A stretch of 64,000 nt of DNA from SW132 sp038150125 (GTDB taxonomy: Bacteria > Bacteroidota > Rhodothermia > Balneolales > Balneolaceae), in NCBI RefSeq assembly GCF_038150125.1, contig NZ_JBBVMF010000002.1:314373-378372 (forward strand). The letters run 5' to 3'. Both the position numbers and the translations under genes were made by a program. Under the pieces are notes generated by a model. It was not told the DNA's origin. It ran no database searches and worked only from the letters and a program-made list of their open reading frames with translations. Numbering within the stretch: position 1 is the stretch's first letter; every line of letters starts with the position of its first letter. Of this stretch, positions 34,180-44,036 are shown piece after piece.

Positions 34180-35928
34180 TTAGTAACCAGGATTTTGTCC
34201 GAGATCCGGATTCAGATCTCGCTCACCCGATGGTATTGGCCAAAGATAATCTCTTGGTGCCTGAAATGATCGGTCATGAATTCCCGGCAGAGGATTAAAT
34301 TCGCCACTATTGTTAGCAACATCAATGCCGTGAGTTTTATCATTCAGCAGATTTACGGCGCTTCCCCATCTTCGGATATCCGGCAGATGAAGACCTTCCC
34401 AGGCAAGCTCGATGGTTCGTTCATTTCGGATGAAGTCGATCGCTTCCTGCTGATTCATCGCTGTTACATCATAGGGATATGGCAGATTTACACGATCGCG
34501 TATTTCCTGAATAGCATCGTTGACTGACGCATCCAGTTCATTCAGCTCGGCTTTTGCTTCGGCATACATCAGCATCACATCAGCCAACCGCATTTTGATA
34601 ATGTTCAGGCCGCTATTTCCCGGTGACGGCTGATCCTGCGGATCAACATATTTCATGGCTATATAGCCTGTATACGTGTTATTGAAATCCGTACTCAGGA
34701 TTCTGTCTGACGTTGGGCTGCAATATCCCTCAGGAGCTCCACCACTACAGGCTGGGTAGGAGTTGTAGACAGCACCATTAAACTCGCCACCAGGATAGAG
34801 CACGGTTCCGTAGAATCGCGGGTCACGGTCTGCATACCTGCCCAGTGTTTCTACTGTGGGTGTTCCATTTGCATAGGTAATACGGGGGGGAACTGGGTCA
34901 TACATGGGAGACTCCTCAATCGTAAGACCATCTGCCATTGGGAACATATCTACCAGTTCACGGGTTGGCGACACGTCTACGTTACCACCCATTGAGCTTG
35001 GAGCAAAACCCAGCCATGCCCACCAGCCATTCTGACCCTCAACTTTTTGGTAGTCAAATATAATTTCGCTGCTCTGCTCACCTGCGTAGGTAAAGAGCTC
35101 ACGGAAATCAGGATGAAGTGAGTAGACATTCAGATCCATCACGGCTTGTGCCTTATCAACTGCTGTATTGTAAAGCTCATTAGCCCTTGAAGCGTTGCCT
35201 TCATGATTATCCTGCCAGCTCGCCTCATATAAAGCAGTTCTGGCGTGATAAGCCAGGGCTGCTCCTTTGGTGGCACGGCCATATTGGCTCGATGGCAAGA
35301 CGGATTCCAGCAAGTTTGCGGCTTCCGTCAGATCAGAATCAATACGGGCGTATACCTCCTCTCGTGACGACCGGCTAACTTCCCTTGCCTCCTTTACAGT
35401 TGGTATACTCGTAAAGACAGGGACTTCGCCAAACATCCAGAGGAGTTCATGATAGAAATATCCTCTCAGAAACAATGCTTCACCGCGAATTCTGTCTGTT
35501 GCATCCGGCGTGAGAACACCGCTTTCAACTTGTTCCAGACGCGCCAGAATTTCATTTGCCCGGCTGATTCCGGTGAAATTTCTTGCCCAGATACCGGCTG
35601 ACCATCCTGAAAGTGCATTTGCACGTCCCATCACATACTCATGCTGACGCATCCAGTCTGCATGAGAATATGCAATCTCCGTTGCACCATCGAAGTAAAT
35701 CGGGTCCAGATTTACCCCCATCATCCTGTCATACGCACCGTTCAACCCGGTGTTAAAATCGCGCTCACTCCCCCAGAATGTCGCGGAGGACACGCGGTCG
35801 GTCGGTACAGTTGTGAGGAGTTCATCATCGCAGCTTGTTACTCCGATTGCGATAACGAAAACCAGTATACCTTGAAACAGTACTTTCAAGTTCCTTGTCA
35901 TCTTATATCTCATAGTTTTTTTATTCAT
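34180..35928 (-). CDS. SusD/RagB-family nutrient-binding lipoprotein
   Basis: This 582-residue outer-membrane lipoprotein captures oligosaccharide for the adjacent SusC channel. The signal peptide ends IAIGVTSCDDE, with Cys as the lipidation site. The N-terminal DRVSSATFWGSERDF and GLNGAYDRMM segments, the TPR-like helices around 100-230, and the C-terminal ERTIELAWEGLHLPDIRRWG block are diagnostic of SusD. The Trp-rich segment WWAWLGFAPSSMGG near residue 300 is a likely ligand platform. It lies 20 bp downstream of susC. Neighbouring arabinanases suggest arabino-oligosaccharides as ligand; this is inference from context. Confidence 0.93.
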   Translation of the reverse strand: MNKKTMRYKMTRNLKVLFQGILVFVIAIGVTSCDDELLTTVPTDRVSSATFWGSERDFNTGLNGAYDRMMGVNLDPIYFDGATEIAYSHADWMRQHEYVMGRANALSGWSAGIWARNFTGISRANEILARLEQVESGVLTPDATDRIRGEALFLRGYFYHELLWMFGEVPVFTSIPTVKEAREVSRSSREEVYARIDSDLTEAANLLESVLPSSQYGRATKGAALAYHARTALYEASWQDNHEGNASRANELYNTAVDKAQAVMDLNVYSLHPDFRELFTYAGEQSSEIIFDYQKVEGQNGWWAWLGFAPSSMGGNVDVSPTRELVDMFPMADGLTIEESPMYDPVPPRITYANGTPTVETLGRYADRDPRFYGTVLYPGGEFNGAVYNSYPACSGGAPEGYCSPTSDRILSTDFNNTYTGYIAMKYVDPQDQPSPGNSGLNIIKMRLADVMLMYAEAKAELNELDASVNDAIQEIRDRVNLPYPYDVTAMNQQEAIDFIRNERTIELAWEGLHLPDIRRWGSAVNLLNDKTHGIDVANNSGEFNPLPGIHDRSFQAPRDYLWPIPSGERDLNPDLGQNPGY

Positions 35929-35948
35929 AATAGTCCTTATATAGTCGT

Positions 35949-38900
35949 TTAGAAGCTGATGTTTGCACCGAAGCTGATCACCTTCGTCTGCGGGTAATAA
36001 TCACCCACTGTCCATGGATATTCAGGATCCAGATCGATTCCCAGGTTGTTTTTTGTCCACAGGTTTTTGCCTGTTACATAAAACCGGGCGCTACCTATAC
36101 CTATACGGCTGATGACATTCTCAGGCAGCGTATACCCAAGCTGTACATTTCGCAGTTTCATAAAGCTTCCGTCCAGGATCCACCAAGAGTTTGTGGTGTA
36201 GTAGTTCCGGTTCACGTTTGAGTAGTACGCGGGATGTCGGGCATCCGGATTTTCTGGTGTCCAGTAATCATTGTGCCATTCAGACGTGTAATTTTCCCAA
36301 ACCGGCCCCTGGGCAAACCCAAGACCGAGATATTGGTCACGTTTTCCAACTCCCTGCAGGAAACCGCTGAAGTCGAAATTTTTATAGGCAAGATTTATAT
36401 TAAAACCGAAGATATAGCGTGGATTAGGATCTCCAATCACAACACGATCCTCTTCGTTAATAACGCCATCACTGTTTTGATCTTTGTAAATAATATCGCC
36501 AAGACGCGTTACCTGACCTGCAGGTTGTGCGTGAGAGTCGATCTGATCGTATGAGCTGAAAAGCCCCTCAGCTTCCAGGCCATACCAGGCGCCGATAGGC
36601 GTTCCTTCCTGGATTACATTGCCGCCAAGGTTACCGCCTTCCACATATGGACCGGTGCCAACCAGGTCAACCACTTCATTTCTGTTGTCAGAAAGATTCA
36701 GATCAATTCCATAGCTGAAATCGCCCGAGACATCCTGCCATCCAATAGCAAGCTCCCATCCTTTGTTCTCAACAATTCCGGCATTTTGAAACGGTGCATT
36801 CAAACCTACCATTTCCGGAATTGAGAGCGGAAGCAAAATATCTTCCGTTCGGCGTGAATACACATCACCGGATACAGTCAGGCGATCTTCCAGAAATGCT
36901 GAATCAAACCCAATATTAAGAACCGTTGTAGTTTCCCATGACAGCTCTTCATTAACCAGATTAGTAGCAGCACCGCCCGTTGTCTGGGTTCCGGGTGAGT
37001 TACCCAGTAGGTACGGAATATTCAGATTTATTGACGAATAGTACGAGTAAAGCGGTACGTCCTGGTTGCCCAGCTTTCCCCAAGATCCGCGCACTTTAAA
37101 CTCGTCAACAAAGTCAAAATTAAAGAAATCTTCTTCAGTCACTCTCCACCCAAGTGAGAATGAAGGGAAGAATCCATACCGGTGTCCTTCTGCAAACCGG
37201 CTTGAACCGTCCATTCGTGCGTTGAACTCAAACATGTATCTGTTAAGAAATTCATAATTCACGCGTGTAAATGCAGAACGAAGCGCCCATTCATTTCCGA
37301 ATCCAAGGTTTCCGTCATTTGAAGAGTTGCCAAGGTTCAGCTGCTGCAATTCATTATTATAGAATTGATCTCTCCATGCTCTGAATTCATCATATTCGAA
37401 ATTAATTTGCTCGTAACCGACAATACCGGATACGCTATGCATCTCATTGAATTCATGACCAAAATCAACAATTCCTTGCAGAGTCAATTGACGATCTGTG
37501 CTCGATCTGTTTTCACCGAAACTAGGGCCCCAGTAATATGCATTAGACGGATAGGTTGGAATCAAATTTGGATCAGTTCGGAATAGATTCCAATCCATAC
37601 TGCCATAATCATATGAGGCAAGTGTTTGAAGTTCTGCCCAGCCCGGAATCAGATCATAATTAAGCCGGCCTGTCACTTTACCTTCCCAAAACACACGGTC
37701 TTCGTTACCGCTCACTTCAGCTGAAGCCAATGGACTACGACCAAATAGGTTCAACCCATAGGTTCCATCACTAAAACGTGTTCGGCGCGTAGGAGGCGTA
37801 TCATGTACAATATAGAATGTAGACGCCCAGTTTTCGGCGGGAATCACATCCCATCGACGGTTAGCGGATACATCGAGTCCACCCGAAATTCTGTCCGTCA
37901 TCTGGAAATCAGAGTTCAGGCGAACGCCATACCGGTCGGCTCCCGTATTTGCCATCATTCCTTCCTCGCTCATGTAATTAAGAGACAAGGAGTAACGTGC
38001 ATTTACATTACCACCCGAAATTTGAAGTGTGTGATCCTGGATAGGTGCCGGATCAAACATAGCGTCCAGCCATTCATTATCTGGATAGGCATCAGGGTCA
38101 GTGCCGGCAATTGTATTCTGAATATAGTCTTCAGTGTAGCGTGGCCCATATCTTGAGTCATTGCGACACGCAGCCTCTGACCTACCATCACGACCATCAA
38201 GACACCAATTCAATAAATTTGTACGGGCAAGATTGGCGAGCCGCATGTGGTTTTCAGTACTTACACGTTTCGGGAACGATGTAATATCCTGCATACCAAA
38301 ATAGCCGTTGTAATTAACCTGCAATCCTTGTGCAGAGCCACGTTTTGTTGTCACAAGAATAACGCCATTAGCAGCCCTTGAGCCATAAATAGCGGCTGAT
38401 GACGCATCTTTCAGGACTGATATTCGCTCCACGTCGTTAATGTTAACATTTGCAAGATTCCCAGCTACACCGTCAATCAAAATAAGCGGCCGGGCTGCTC
38501 CTGCACTTCCGGTATCGCCTCCGCGACCCAATGTGCCCTGTCCCCTGATAAGAAGATCAAGCTGGTTGCGTCCCGGTCTGTCGCCACCATCAAGCAGCTG
38601 TAAACCCGGGGCCATCCCCTGAAGGGCGTGCGTCACCGTTGGCACGGGAGCTCTGGCCATTTGATCGGTTGCAACGGTTGCAATGGAACCTGTAAGGCTC
38701 TCCTTGCTTTGCGTTCCATACCCTACAACAACAATATCGTCGCCCATGAGTACACTAGGCTGGAGCGCGATATCGAGCACGCTTCTGCCTTCGAGTGCAA
38801 CTTCGAGGGTTGTGTATCCAATGTATGTGAAGACCAGAGTCGCATTGTCATCCGGCGTTGAAAGTTCAAACGTACCGTCGATGTTAGTTGATGTTCCCTG

Positions 38901-39068
38901 GTCCGTACCCAAAATAAGAACACTTACCCCGGGAAGGGCTTCACGGGAATCTGCATCAATAACAGTTCCGGTAACCTCGTGTTGTGCCTGGGCTGTGTTC
39001 CACACCAATAGGAGTGGAATCAAAGCCAGGAGTTTATAAAAAAGAGTGTGATGTACCTGTTTTTTCAT
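35949..39068 (-). CDS. SusC/RagA-family TonB-dependent outer-membrane transporter
   Basis: This 1039-residue TonB-dependent receptor has a signal peptide ending in TAQAQ, a carboxypeptidase-regulatory-like domain (HEVTGTVIDADSREALPGVSV, residues 29-110), then a plug domain starting DDIVVVGYGTQSKESLTGSI. The SusC-specific DVERISVLKDASSAAIYGSR and ANGVILVTTKRG are near 205-240. The barrel follows, with LNYDLIPGW and the C-terminal SFGANISF ending in Phe. It pairs with SusD 20 bp downstream. Two weak AraR-like palindromes lie 125-180 bp upstream, which would place this transporter under arabinose control. Length is typical. Confidence 0.94.
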   Translation of the reverse strand: MKKQVHHTLFYKLLALIPLLLVWNTAQAQHEVTGTVIDADSREALPGVSVLILGTDQGTSTNIDGTFELSTPDDNATLVFTYIGYTTLEVALEGRSVLDIALQPSVLMGDDIVVVGYGTQSKESLTGSIATVATDQMARAPVPTVTHALQGMAPGLQLLDGGDRPGRNQLDLLIRGQGTLGRGGDTGSAGAARPLILIDGVAGNLANVNINDVERISVLKDASSAAIYGSRAANGVILVTTKRGSAQGLQVNYNGYFGMQDITSFPKRVSTENHMRLANLARTNLLNWCLDGRDGRSEAACRNDSRYGPRYTEDYIQNTIAGTDPDAYPDNEWLDAMFDPAPIQDHTLQISGGNVNARYSLSLNYMSEEGMMANTGADRYGVRLNSDFQMTDRISGGLDVSANRRWDVIPAENWASTFYIVHDTPPTRRTRFSDGTYGLNLFGRSPLASAEVSGNEDRVFWEGKVTGRLNYDLIPGWAELQTLASYDYGSMDWNLFRTDPNLIPTYPSNAYYWGPSFGENRSSTDRQLTLQGIVDFGHEFNEMHSVSGIVGYEQINFEYDEFRAWRDQFYNNELQQLNLGNSSNDGNLGFGNEWALRSAFTRVNYEFLNRYMFEFNARMDGSSRFAEGHRYGFFPSFSLGWRVTEEDFFNFDFVDEFKVRGSWGKLGNQDVPLYSYYSSINLNIPYLLGNSPGTQTTGGAATNLVNEELSWETTTVLNIGFDSAFLEDRLTVSGDVYSRRTEDILLPLSIPEMVGLNAPFQNAGIVENKGWELAIGWQDVSGDFSYGIDLNLSDNRNEVVDLVGTGPYVEGGNLGGNVIQEGTPIGAWYGLEAEGLFSSYDQIDSHAQPAGQVTRLGDIIYKDQNSDGVINEEDRVVIGDPNPRYIFGFNINLAYKNFDFSGFLQGVGKRDQYLGLGFAQGPVWENYTSEWHNDYWTPENPDARHPAYYSNVNRNYYTTNSWWILDGSFMKLRNVQLGYTLPENVISRIGIGSARFYVTGKNLWTKNNLGIDLDPEYPWTVGDYYPQTKVISFGANISF

Positions 39069-39192
39069 AGCTCTAGGTTTGTTTTTTGGTAATTAAGACT
39101 TGGGACCGCTTTCACGACTTAGAGAACAACAGGGGGTGCTAATTCCCGTAAACTAACGTTCATCGACAAAGCGCTTCCAACAGCTTTCTAAA

Positions 39193-39209
39193 AGTGTCAA
39201 TTTCACATT
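39193..39209. promoter_or_regulatory. Candidate AraR operator upstream of susC (weak)
   Basis: AGTGTCAATTTCACATT keeps both arms of the araB/galM palindrome with one arm mismatch. It lies 125 bp upstream of the susC start codon. Statistical support is weak on its own. Confidence 0.4.
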
Positions 39210-39230
39210 TATAAAGCAATACCTTGAATA

Positions 39231-39247
39231 AATGTCTTTTGAACACT
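39231..39247. promoter_or_regulatory. Second candidate AraR operator upstream of susC (weak)
   Basis: AATGTCTTTTGAACACT has an intact AACACT arm and one mismatch in the other arm, 38 bp from the first candidate. It is supported mainly by its closeness to that site and the gene context. Confidence 0.35.
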
Positions 39248-40033
39248 AATTAATCACCCGATTCAGAACTCAAAATCACTCTATTTGATAAATTACAAGG
39301 CTTTTAGACGGCAGCATGGAGTAAATCTTTGAAAAAATCTGGATGTAAAAAATTGTAAAACGTAAAATTATCAAGTTTTTTATGTTCATGGTCGAATCAA
39401 ATATTCATTCAAAGTAGAATCCGATTTCGCAACATTGGGTAAATTGCCTATTAAATTCTCCAGTCGAATTGTCAAAATTTTATACGCCGAAAATGTCGCG
39501 ATTAGTTAAACCCATTCCGTGTGTACAGCTTCACTCTAATTCAATACAACCGTCAAATCAATCAGAAGGCCAGTAAACTCTCTTGCTGAATTACAGCTGA
39601 TAGTTCATGACAGTCCACTTTAAAAGGCTCTCTGCCTAAAACACACCTCTTGGAGATTAAAATGAAAGACCACAGTACTTTGAAGAAGGAGTTAATGTAA
39701 CGGCCTTGAGTTAACGGCAGCGTGGCAATAAGGGATCAGATCAAGAGAATACATGTCAACAATTTTTTTACTATGACGTCTTTCAAACGCTAAACCAATG
39801 ATCAAAACCGGTTTCTTTAGCAATAAAAGAAATACCTGATCTTTAAGAGCTCTTTTATTATCGACATCTCCAATTTTTGCCGAAAAGTCTATGTTTACAA
39901 ATTTTCATTCGGTAAACTCAAAAATTTTATAGAACATGTGATGAGCATTCAATACAAATACATGAGTTTGTTAACCAGTTCAATTGTTGACAGCAAACTC
40001 CATCTATCAACCTGTATCCTCAAATTTGAGTCA

Positions 40034-41185
40034 ATGATACACCCGCTTCACAACAGAGTAAGACACAACCTATTAAGCCACCTTTTGATACTACCGTTTT
40101 TCATTCTTGCTGTGACGAGTTGTATTTCAACACAGGTGCCATTGGAAGATTCAGAGAATATGCGCGATAATCTCCACCTGAACATAAGCGTCCACGATCC
40201 GTCTATGATCGAACACGACGGAAGATATTATATGTTTCATACTGGCCGTGGTATTGCCAACTGGGTATCGCGTGATATGGAAAACTGGATTCGCCTTGAT
40301 CCTGTTTTTGAGTCGGCCCCGGAATGGACACAGGATGTTGTCCCGGAGTTTGGGAATCACATCTGGGCACCCAGTATAACCTTCCACAACGGCACCTATT
40401 ATCTCTACTACTCTGTATCCTCCTTTGGCCGTAATAATTCAGCCATCGGTCTGGTAACCAATCAAACGCTTAATCCCGACGATCCTGAATTTGAGTGGGT
40501 CGATCAGGGGATTGTCATTGAATCGGTCCCCGGCCGCGACATGTGGAATGCTATTGATGCCACGCTATCGTTTGATGAGGACGGCACGCCCTGGCTGGCG
40601 TTTGGTTCACACTGGATGGGTATTAAACTGGTTCAGCTTGAAGATGATCTAAAAACAGTTGCTATCACGCCGGAAGGAAACGAGTGGTACACCATTGCCG
40701 AACGACATCGTTACTGGAAACTCGATGAACGCGATGCGGGCGATTCTGCAAATCCTGAGCTCGACTACGACGAACTGTATCCCGATTCTATTCTTGAACT
40801 AAATCGCCAATCGGAAAGCGGCGCCATTGAAGCTCCGTTTATTTTTAAGAAAGGTGATTATTACTACCTGTTTGTGTCATGGGATCGCTGCTGCCGGGGT
40901 GTTAATAGCACTTATAAAGTAGTCGTCGGCCGATCTGAATCGATTACCGGACCCTACCTCAGCAAAACCGGTCAGCGCATGGATTACGGCGGTGGCTCCA
41001 TTGTCGTGAAAGGCAATGACGAATACGCGGCAGTCGGCCATAATTCGGTCTACACATTTGACGGCACGGATTACCTGGTGGCTCATGGCTATGATCTTAG
41101 TGACGAAGGCCGATCGAAGCTGGTTATCCTCGAAGTCACCTGGGATGATGATGACTGGCCTGTTGTTGAGCTCGACAGAGACTGA
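40034..41185 (+). CDS. GH43 endo-arabinanase/arabinosidase lipoprotein
   Basis: This 383-residue secreted glycoside hydrolase of family 43 (arabinanase type) is a five-bladed propeller that cleaves alpha-1,5-linked arabinan. The catalytic base is the Asp in ISVHDPSM, the pKa-modulating Asp is in WNAIDATLSF and the acid Glu is in GAIEAPFIF. The Cys-Cys CCRGVNSTYKVVVGRS and C-terminal GHNSVYTFDGTDYLVAHGYD are typical. I chose Met at 40034 because it precedes the lipobox-like LILPFFILAVTSC; the upstream frame to 39938 has no signal features. It is a close relative of the next gene and has an extra loop of about 20 residues (NPELDYDELYPDSI) before the acid. Confidence 0.88.
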   Translation: MIHPLHNRVRHNLLSHLLILPFFILAVTSCISTQVPLEDSENMRDNLHLNISVHDPSMIEHDGRYYMFHTGRGIANWVSRDMENWIRLDPVFESAPEWTQDVVPEFGNHIWAPSITFHNGTYYLYYSVSSFGRNNSAIGLVTNQTLNPDDPEFEWVDQGIVIESVPGRDMWNAIDATLSFDEDGTPWLAFGSHWMGIKLVQLEDDLKTVAITPEGNEWYTIAERHRYWKLDERDAGDSANPELDYDELYPDSILELNRQSESGAIEAPFIFKKGDYYYLFVSWDRCCRGVNSTYKVVVGRSESITGPYLSKTGQRMDYGGGSIVVKGNDEYAAVGHNSVYTFDGTDYLVAHGYDLSDEGRSKLVILEVTWDDDDWPVVELDRD

Positions 41186-41245
41186 TTTCCAGATTGAATT
41201 CGATATTTCTCATTTACTTATGACAAACCCTTACACAGATTAACA

Positions 41246-42313
41246 ATGACACTTTCGACACAATCAGGATTCAAAAGAAAAAGAATATTTCTATACACTC
41301 AAATCAATTCGCTTTTATTTTCTCTGATGATAGTGGTTTTTTTCATCACTCTTTTGTCACCCATGGCTCACGCACAACACCTTGATGTTGGTGTTCACGA
41401 TCCTGTGATGATTCAGCAGGATGATCAGTACTATCTGTTTGCCACCGGGCGGGGTATTGCCATGTGGACGTCACCGGATATGGAAAACTGGGAACGGCTT
41501 GACCCTATTTTTGAAGAAGCTCCCGAATGGACCCACAACATTGTTGAGGGAGGCCGTTACCATCTTTGGGCACCTGATATTACGTATCACGACGGCATGT
41601 ACTATCTCTACTACTCCGTCTCAGCTTTTGGGAGAAACACATCGGCTATTGGCGTACTATCAAACCCAACACTCCACCCTGACGATCCCAACTATAACTG
41701 GACCGATCACGGACAGGTTGTGCGCTCGGTTCCCGGCCGGGATCTTTGGAATGCCATTGACCCCAATATCGCCTTTGATGATGAGGGCACTCCCTGGATG
41801 TCGTTCGGTTCATTTTGGAAAGGCATGAAGCTTGTTCGACTGAATGACAATATGATCGAAATTGATACAGATAATCAAGAGTGGCATACCATCGCGGCAC
41901 GCCATCGCTACTGGAAGCTTGAAGACCGCAATGCCGGTAACTCAATGAACGGTGCTATTGAAGCCCCATTTATTTTCAAGAAAAACGGGTATTACTATAA
42001 TTTTGTCTCCTGGGACGTTTGCTGTCGCGGTGAAGACAGCACCTACAAAATTGTAGTGGGGCGCTCGCGAGATATGACCGGCCCCTATCTTGATAAAGAG
42101 GGGGAAAATATGGTTCATGGCGGCGGCTCGCTTGTGTTACAGGGTGATGAAAATTATGCTGGAATCGGCCATCAATCTGCCTACACGTTTAACGGCATCG
42201 ATTACCTTGTTGCCCATGGCTATGATCTCCGTGATGAGGGCCGCGCCAAACTCATTATTCTTGAAATGACCTGGGATAAGAATGACTGGCCGGTAGTGAA
42301 TTTGTATGAGTAG
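41246..42313 (+). CDS. GH43 arabinanase, second tandem copy
   Basis: This 355-residue GH43 paralogue of the preceding gene lies 60 bp downstream in the same orientation. An N-terminal KRKR region, a hydrophobic stretch and a PMAHAQ cleavage site form a Sec signal peptide rather than a lipobox, so this copy is likely periplasmic or secreted. Catalytic residues are in VGVHDPVM, WNAIDPNIAF and GAIEAPFIF. The Trp-rich MWTSPDMENWERLDP and CCRGEDSTYKIVVG match the family. The pair probably divides work between surface and soluble compartments when arabinan is degraded; that split is inferred from the signal types. Confidence 0.88.
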   Translation: MTLSTQSGFKRKRIFLYTQINSLLFSLMIVVFFITLLSPMAHAQHLDVGVHDPVMIQQDDQYYLFATGRGIAMWTSPDMENWERLDPIFEEAPEWTHNIVEGGRYHLWAPDITYHDGMYYLYYSVSAFGRNTSAIGVLSNPTLHPDDPNYNWTDHGQVVRSVPGRDLWNAIDPNIAFDDEGTPWMSFGSFWKGMKLVRLNDNMIEIDTDNQEWHTIAARHRYWKLEDRNAGNSMNGAIEAPFIFKKNGYYYNFVSWDVCCRGEDSTYKIVVGRSRDMTGPYLDKEGENMVHGGGSLVLQGDENYAGIGHQSAYTFNGIDYLVAHGYDLRDEGRAKLIILEMTWDKNDWPVVNLYE

Positions 42314-42462
42314 AGAGGTTTACTTGATGATTAAATAAGTCAAGTCACATAGAAAATCTAAAAATTGAACATTACCATGCGGGTTACCGGAAACTGGTTT
42401 TTTCTACTGTACCAATTTGTGTGTAGCCATCCATTTCTAAATTTTTTTATCACCAATAACAT

Positions 42463-42493
42463 AAAATAGTCCTTATCTCTGAAAAGAGAATCT
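42463..42493 (+). repeat. 31-bp direct repeat flanking element, left copy
   Basis: It is identical to 42985-43015, begins AAAATAGTCCTTATC and ends AGAGAATCT. The two copies directly abut the inverted ends of the element between them. Confidence 0.95.
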
Positions 42494-42984
42494 CCTGAGT
42501 TCGACACTTTTAAAATGCATCATGTTTTTAGTCAATAAAAACAATTAGTTAACCCATTCATGCTCATCATTTTGGGTGTCCCAAGACCTCTCAAGGTAAC
42601 TTGGTTCGCAGCAAATACCGGTTTCTCAGGCTTTCTACTTGAACTATGTCATTACTTTCTTATACAGATAATTCAAGTCTCATAGAAAGCTGATGATTTG
42701 AATAAAAACAGTGACAGGTGGTAATCAATGCTATTATGCCCCTTACTTTTGGTCCGCCAAAAGTAAGCAAAAACTCCAGGCTGTGATGGCTTCCGGGCAC
42801 GGTTTGCCCCGCACGGTTACACTATGAGAATGCTCACGGTGTGAGCGCTCATAGCGATTTCTCCCGTGCTGTAGTGCAAACCATGCTATCCCTCCACCCA
42901 TCAAGGCCGGAATCCTTCTTCCTAATCAATATTGCCGGATTTGTTGAATGAATTATTTCTGGGTGTCCCAGTGTCGAACTCAGG
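42494..42984. mobile_element. 491-bp non-autonomous element with 15-bp perfect inverted ends
   Basis: The ends CCTGAGTTCGACACT (42494-42508) and AGTGTCGAACTCAGG (42970-42984) are perfect inverted repeats. The element is bracketed by identical 31-bp direct repeats, an unusually long target duplication of the kind reported for the IS1634/IS1549 group. No transposase is encoded. Inside is a hairpin with arms ACTTTTGG / CCAAAAGT near 42745-42765. I regard it as a MITE or an internally deleted IS1634-like element; the family link is an inference. Confidence 0.85.
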
Positions 42985-43015
42985 AAAATAGTCCTTATCT
43001 CTGAAAAGAGAATCT
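42985..43015 (+). repeat. 31-bp direct repeat flanking element, right copy
   Basis: It is identical over all 31 bases to 42463-42493 and immediately follows the right inverted end. Confidence 0.95.
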
Positions 43016-43167
43016 ATTTCAAAAATAAAGTGAATGATGTTTTTTTCTTAATTTAGCACAAAGCAGCTCCAACGGAGCGCCGGTCAATAGCATTGTGCAA
43101 CGCGTGATGACGATGACATGCAAATAACCCCATCCCGCAGCCCCAACGTGGGCGAAGGCCTGAGATG

Positions 43168-43560
43168 TCAGTCCCACACATATCGCGTTCATCAAAATCA
43201 ATGCCGTATTGGTTTAAAATTTTTCTGTATTCATCCTTAAAGCTCACCCTTTGATGGTGTTTGTGCTGATTTATTGTGTATTCAATCACGGTGTCCACAT
43301 GGTTCGGGGATACAGAGAAAATCCCGTATCCATCTTGCCAATAGAAATCAGCATACCGTGGATCGATAGTTTTCACCCATTTGGATGACCCCCGCTTGAC
43401 TTGCTGAATTAATGTCATCTGAGCAATCTTTCTTAACAGCAGGCATAAAAAGATGAATGTGATTTTTATGTCCTTCAACCTGAACGGGATAACACTCCAA
43501 ATCTTTACAAATTCCGCCAATGTGATTGTGGCATGATAAGGTTTTGTCTGGATGACGCCC
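43168..43560 (-). pseudogene. IS200/IS605-type Y1 transposase remnant, frameshifted
   Basis: Leftward translation shows a Y1 transposase in three pieces. The HUH-motif part (VEGHKNHIHLFMPAVKK, near 43440-43500) is in one frame. A shift leads to MTLIQQVKRGSSKWVK, YADFYWQDGYGIFSVSP and VDTVIEYTINQHKHHQR, ending DFDER. A 2-bp insertion there displaces the natural end (RYVWD and a stop at 43168-43170). The N-terminal catalytic region upstream of about 43560 is missing. It is therefore inactive. It lies next to the 491-bp element but shows no sequence relationship to it. Confidence 0.8.
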
Positions 43561-44036
43561 TTTCAGGGCTTATGTTATTTACTGCCACTTCTGCCATAGC
43601 GCGCTGCACTATATTATTGACATATCCCCCTTTGGGGCAAAGAAGATCCTGAAATAAAAAGCCAGACGTATTTACGATCACGTTATACATAAATCTAAAA
43701 AAATAATATGGACACTTTTTTCGTGATCACATAACTAAAGAAGATGCTTATTTTACCAACTAACGATAAGCAGCCCTATTTCTTTCCCTTTCAGCCGTAA
43801 AGTTGACTATAAAACTGGTAGTTTGGTTTTAAATTACTTTCCTCTTGCCCAATAGCTTCGTAATTACATGAGTTCGAGTCGTGTGACAAGTGAATTTCAC
43901 TTTAATAAGTCCGAAAAAGGCGTCATGCCGAATCGAGGTCCGGCATGACACTTTTGGGAATTAATTTATAACGGAACGCCCATTTTGAATAGCTTTCTCT
44001 ATTCGTATTCTTTAATCGAACTCAGATGAATTACTC
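43561..44036. other. Non-coding interval
   Basis: No gene is supportable. It has an inverted pair AGCCC..GGGCT-type hairpin near 43558-43572 and the palindrome at 43922-43949. The rest is AT-rich and featureless to me. Confidence 0.5.
43922..43949. repeat. REP-like palindrome
   Basis: GTCATGCCG and CGGCATGAC form a 9-bp perfect stem with a 10-nt loop. Related GTCATGCC sequence recurs in the cluster at 44925-45145. Confidence 0.7.

Larger units (their letters stand above)
39069..40033. other. Divergent intergenic region between susC and GH43 genes
   Basis: This stretch of about 965 bp separates divergent genes and must hold both promoters. Visible elements are AAGCGCTT at 39169-39176, two weak AraR-like sites (39193-39209 and 39231-39247), and an AATAAAAGA / TCTTTTATT inverted pair near 39820-39860. 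No gene is supportable before the GH43 start. Confidence 0.5.
42314..43167. other. Non-coding interval with mobile-element debris
   Basis: No gene is supportable here. It holds the 491-bp element with 31-bp direct repeats (42463-43015) and, from 43016 to 43167, the region beyond the 3' end of an IS200-type transposase remnant. Confidence 0.6.
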
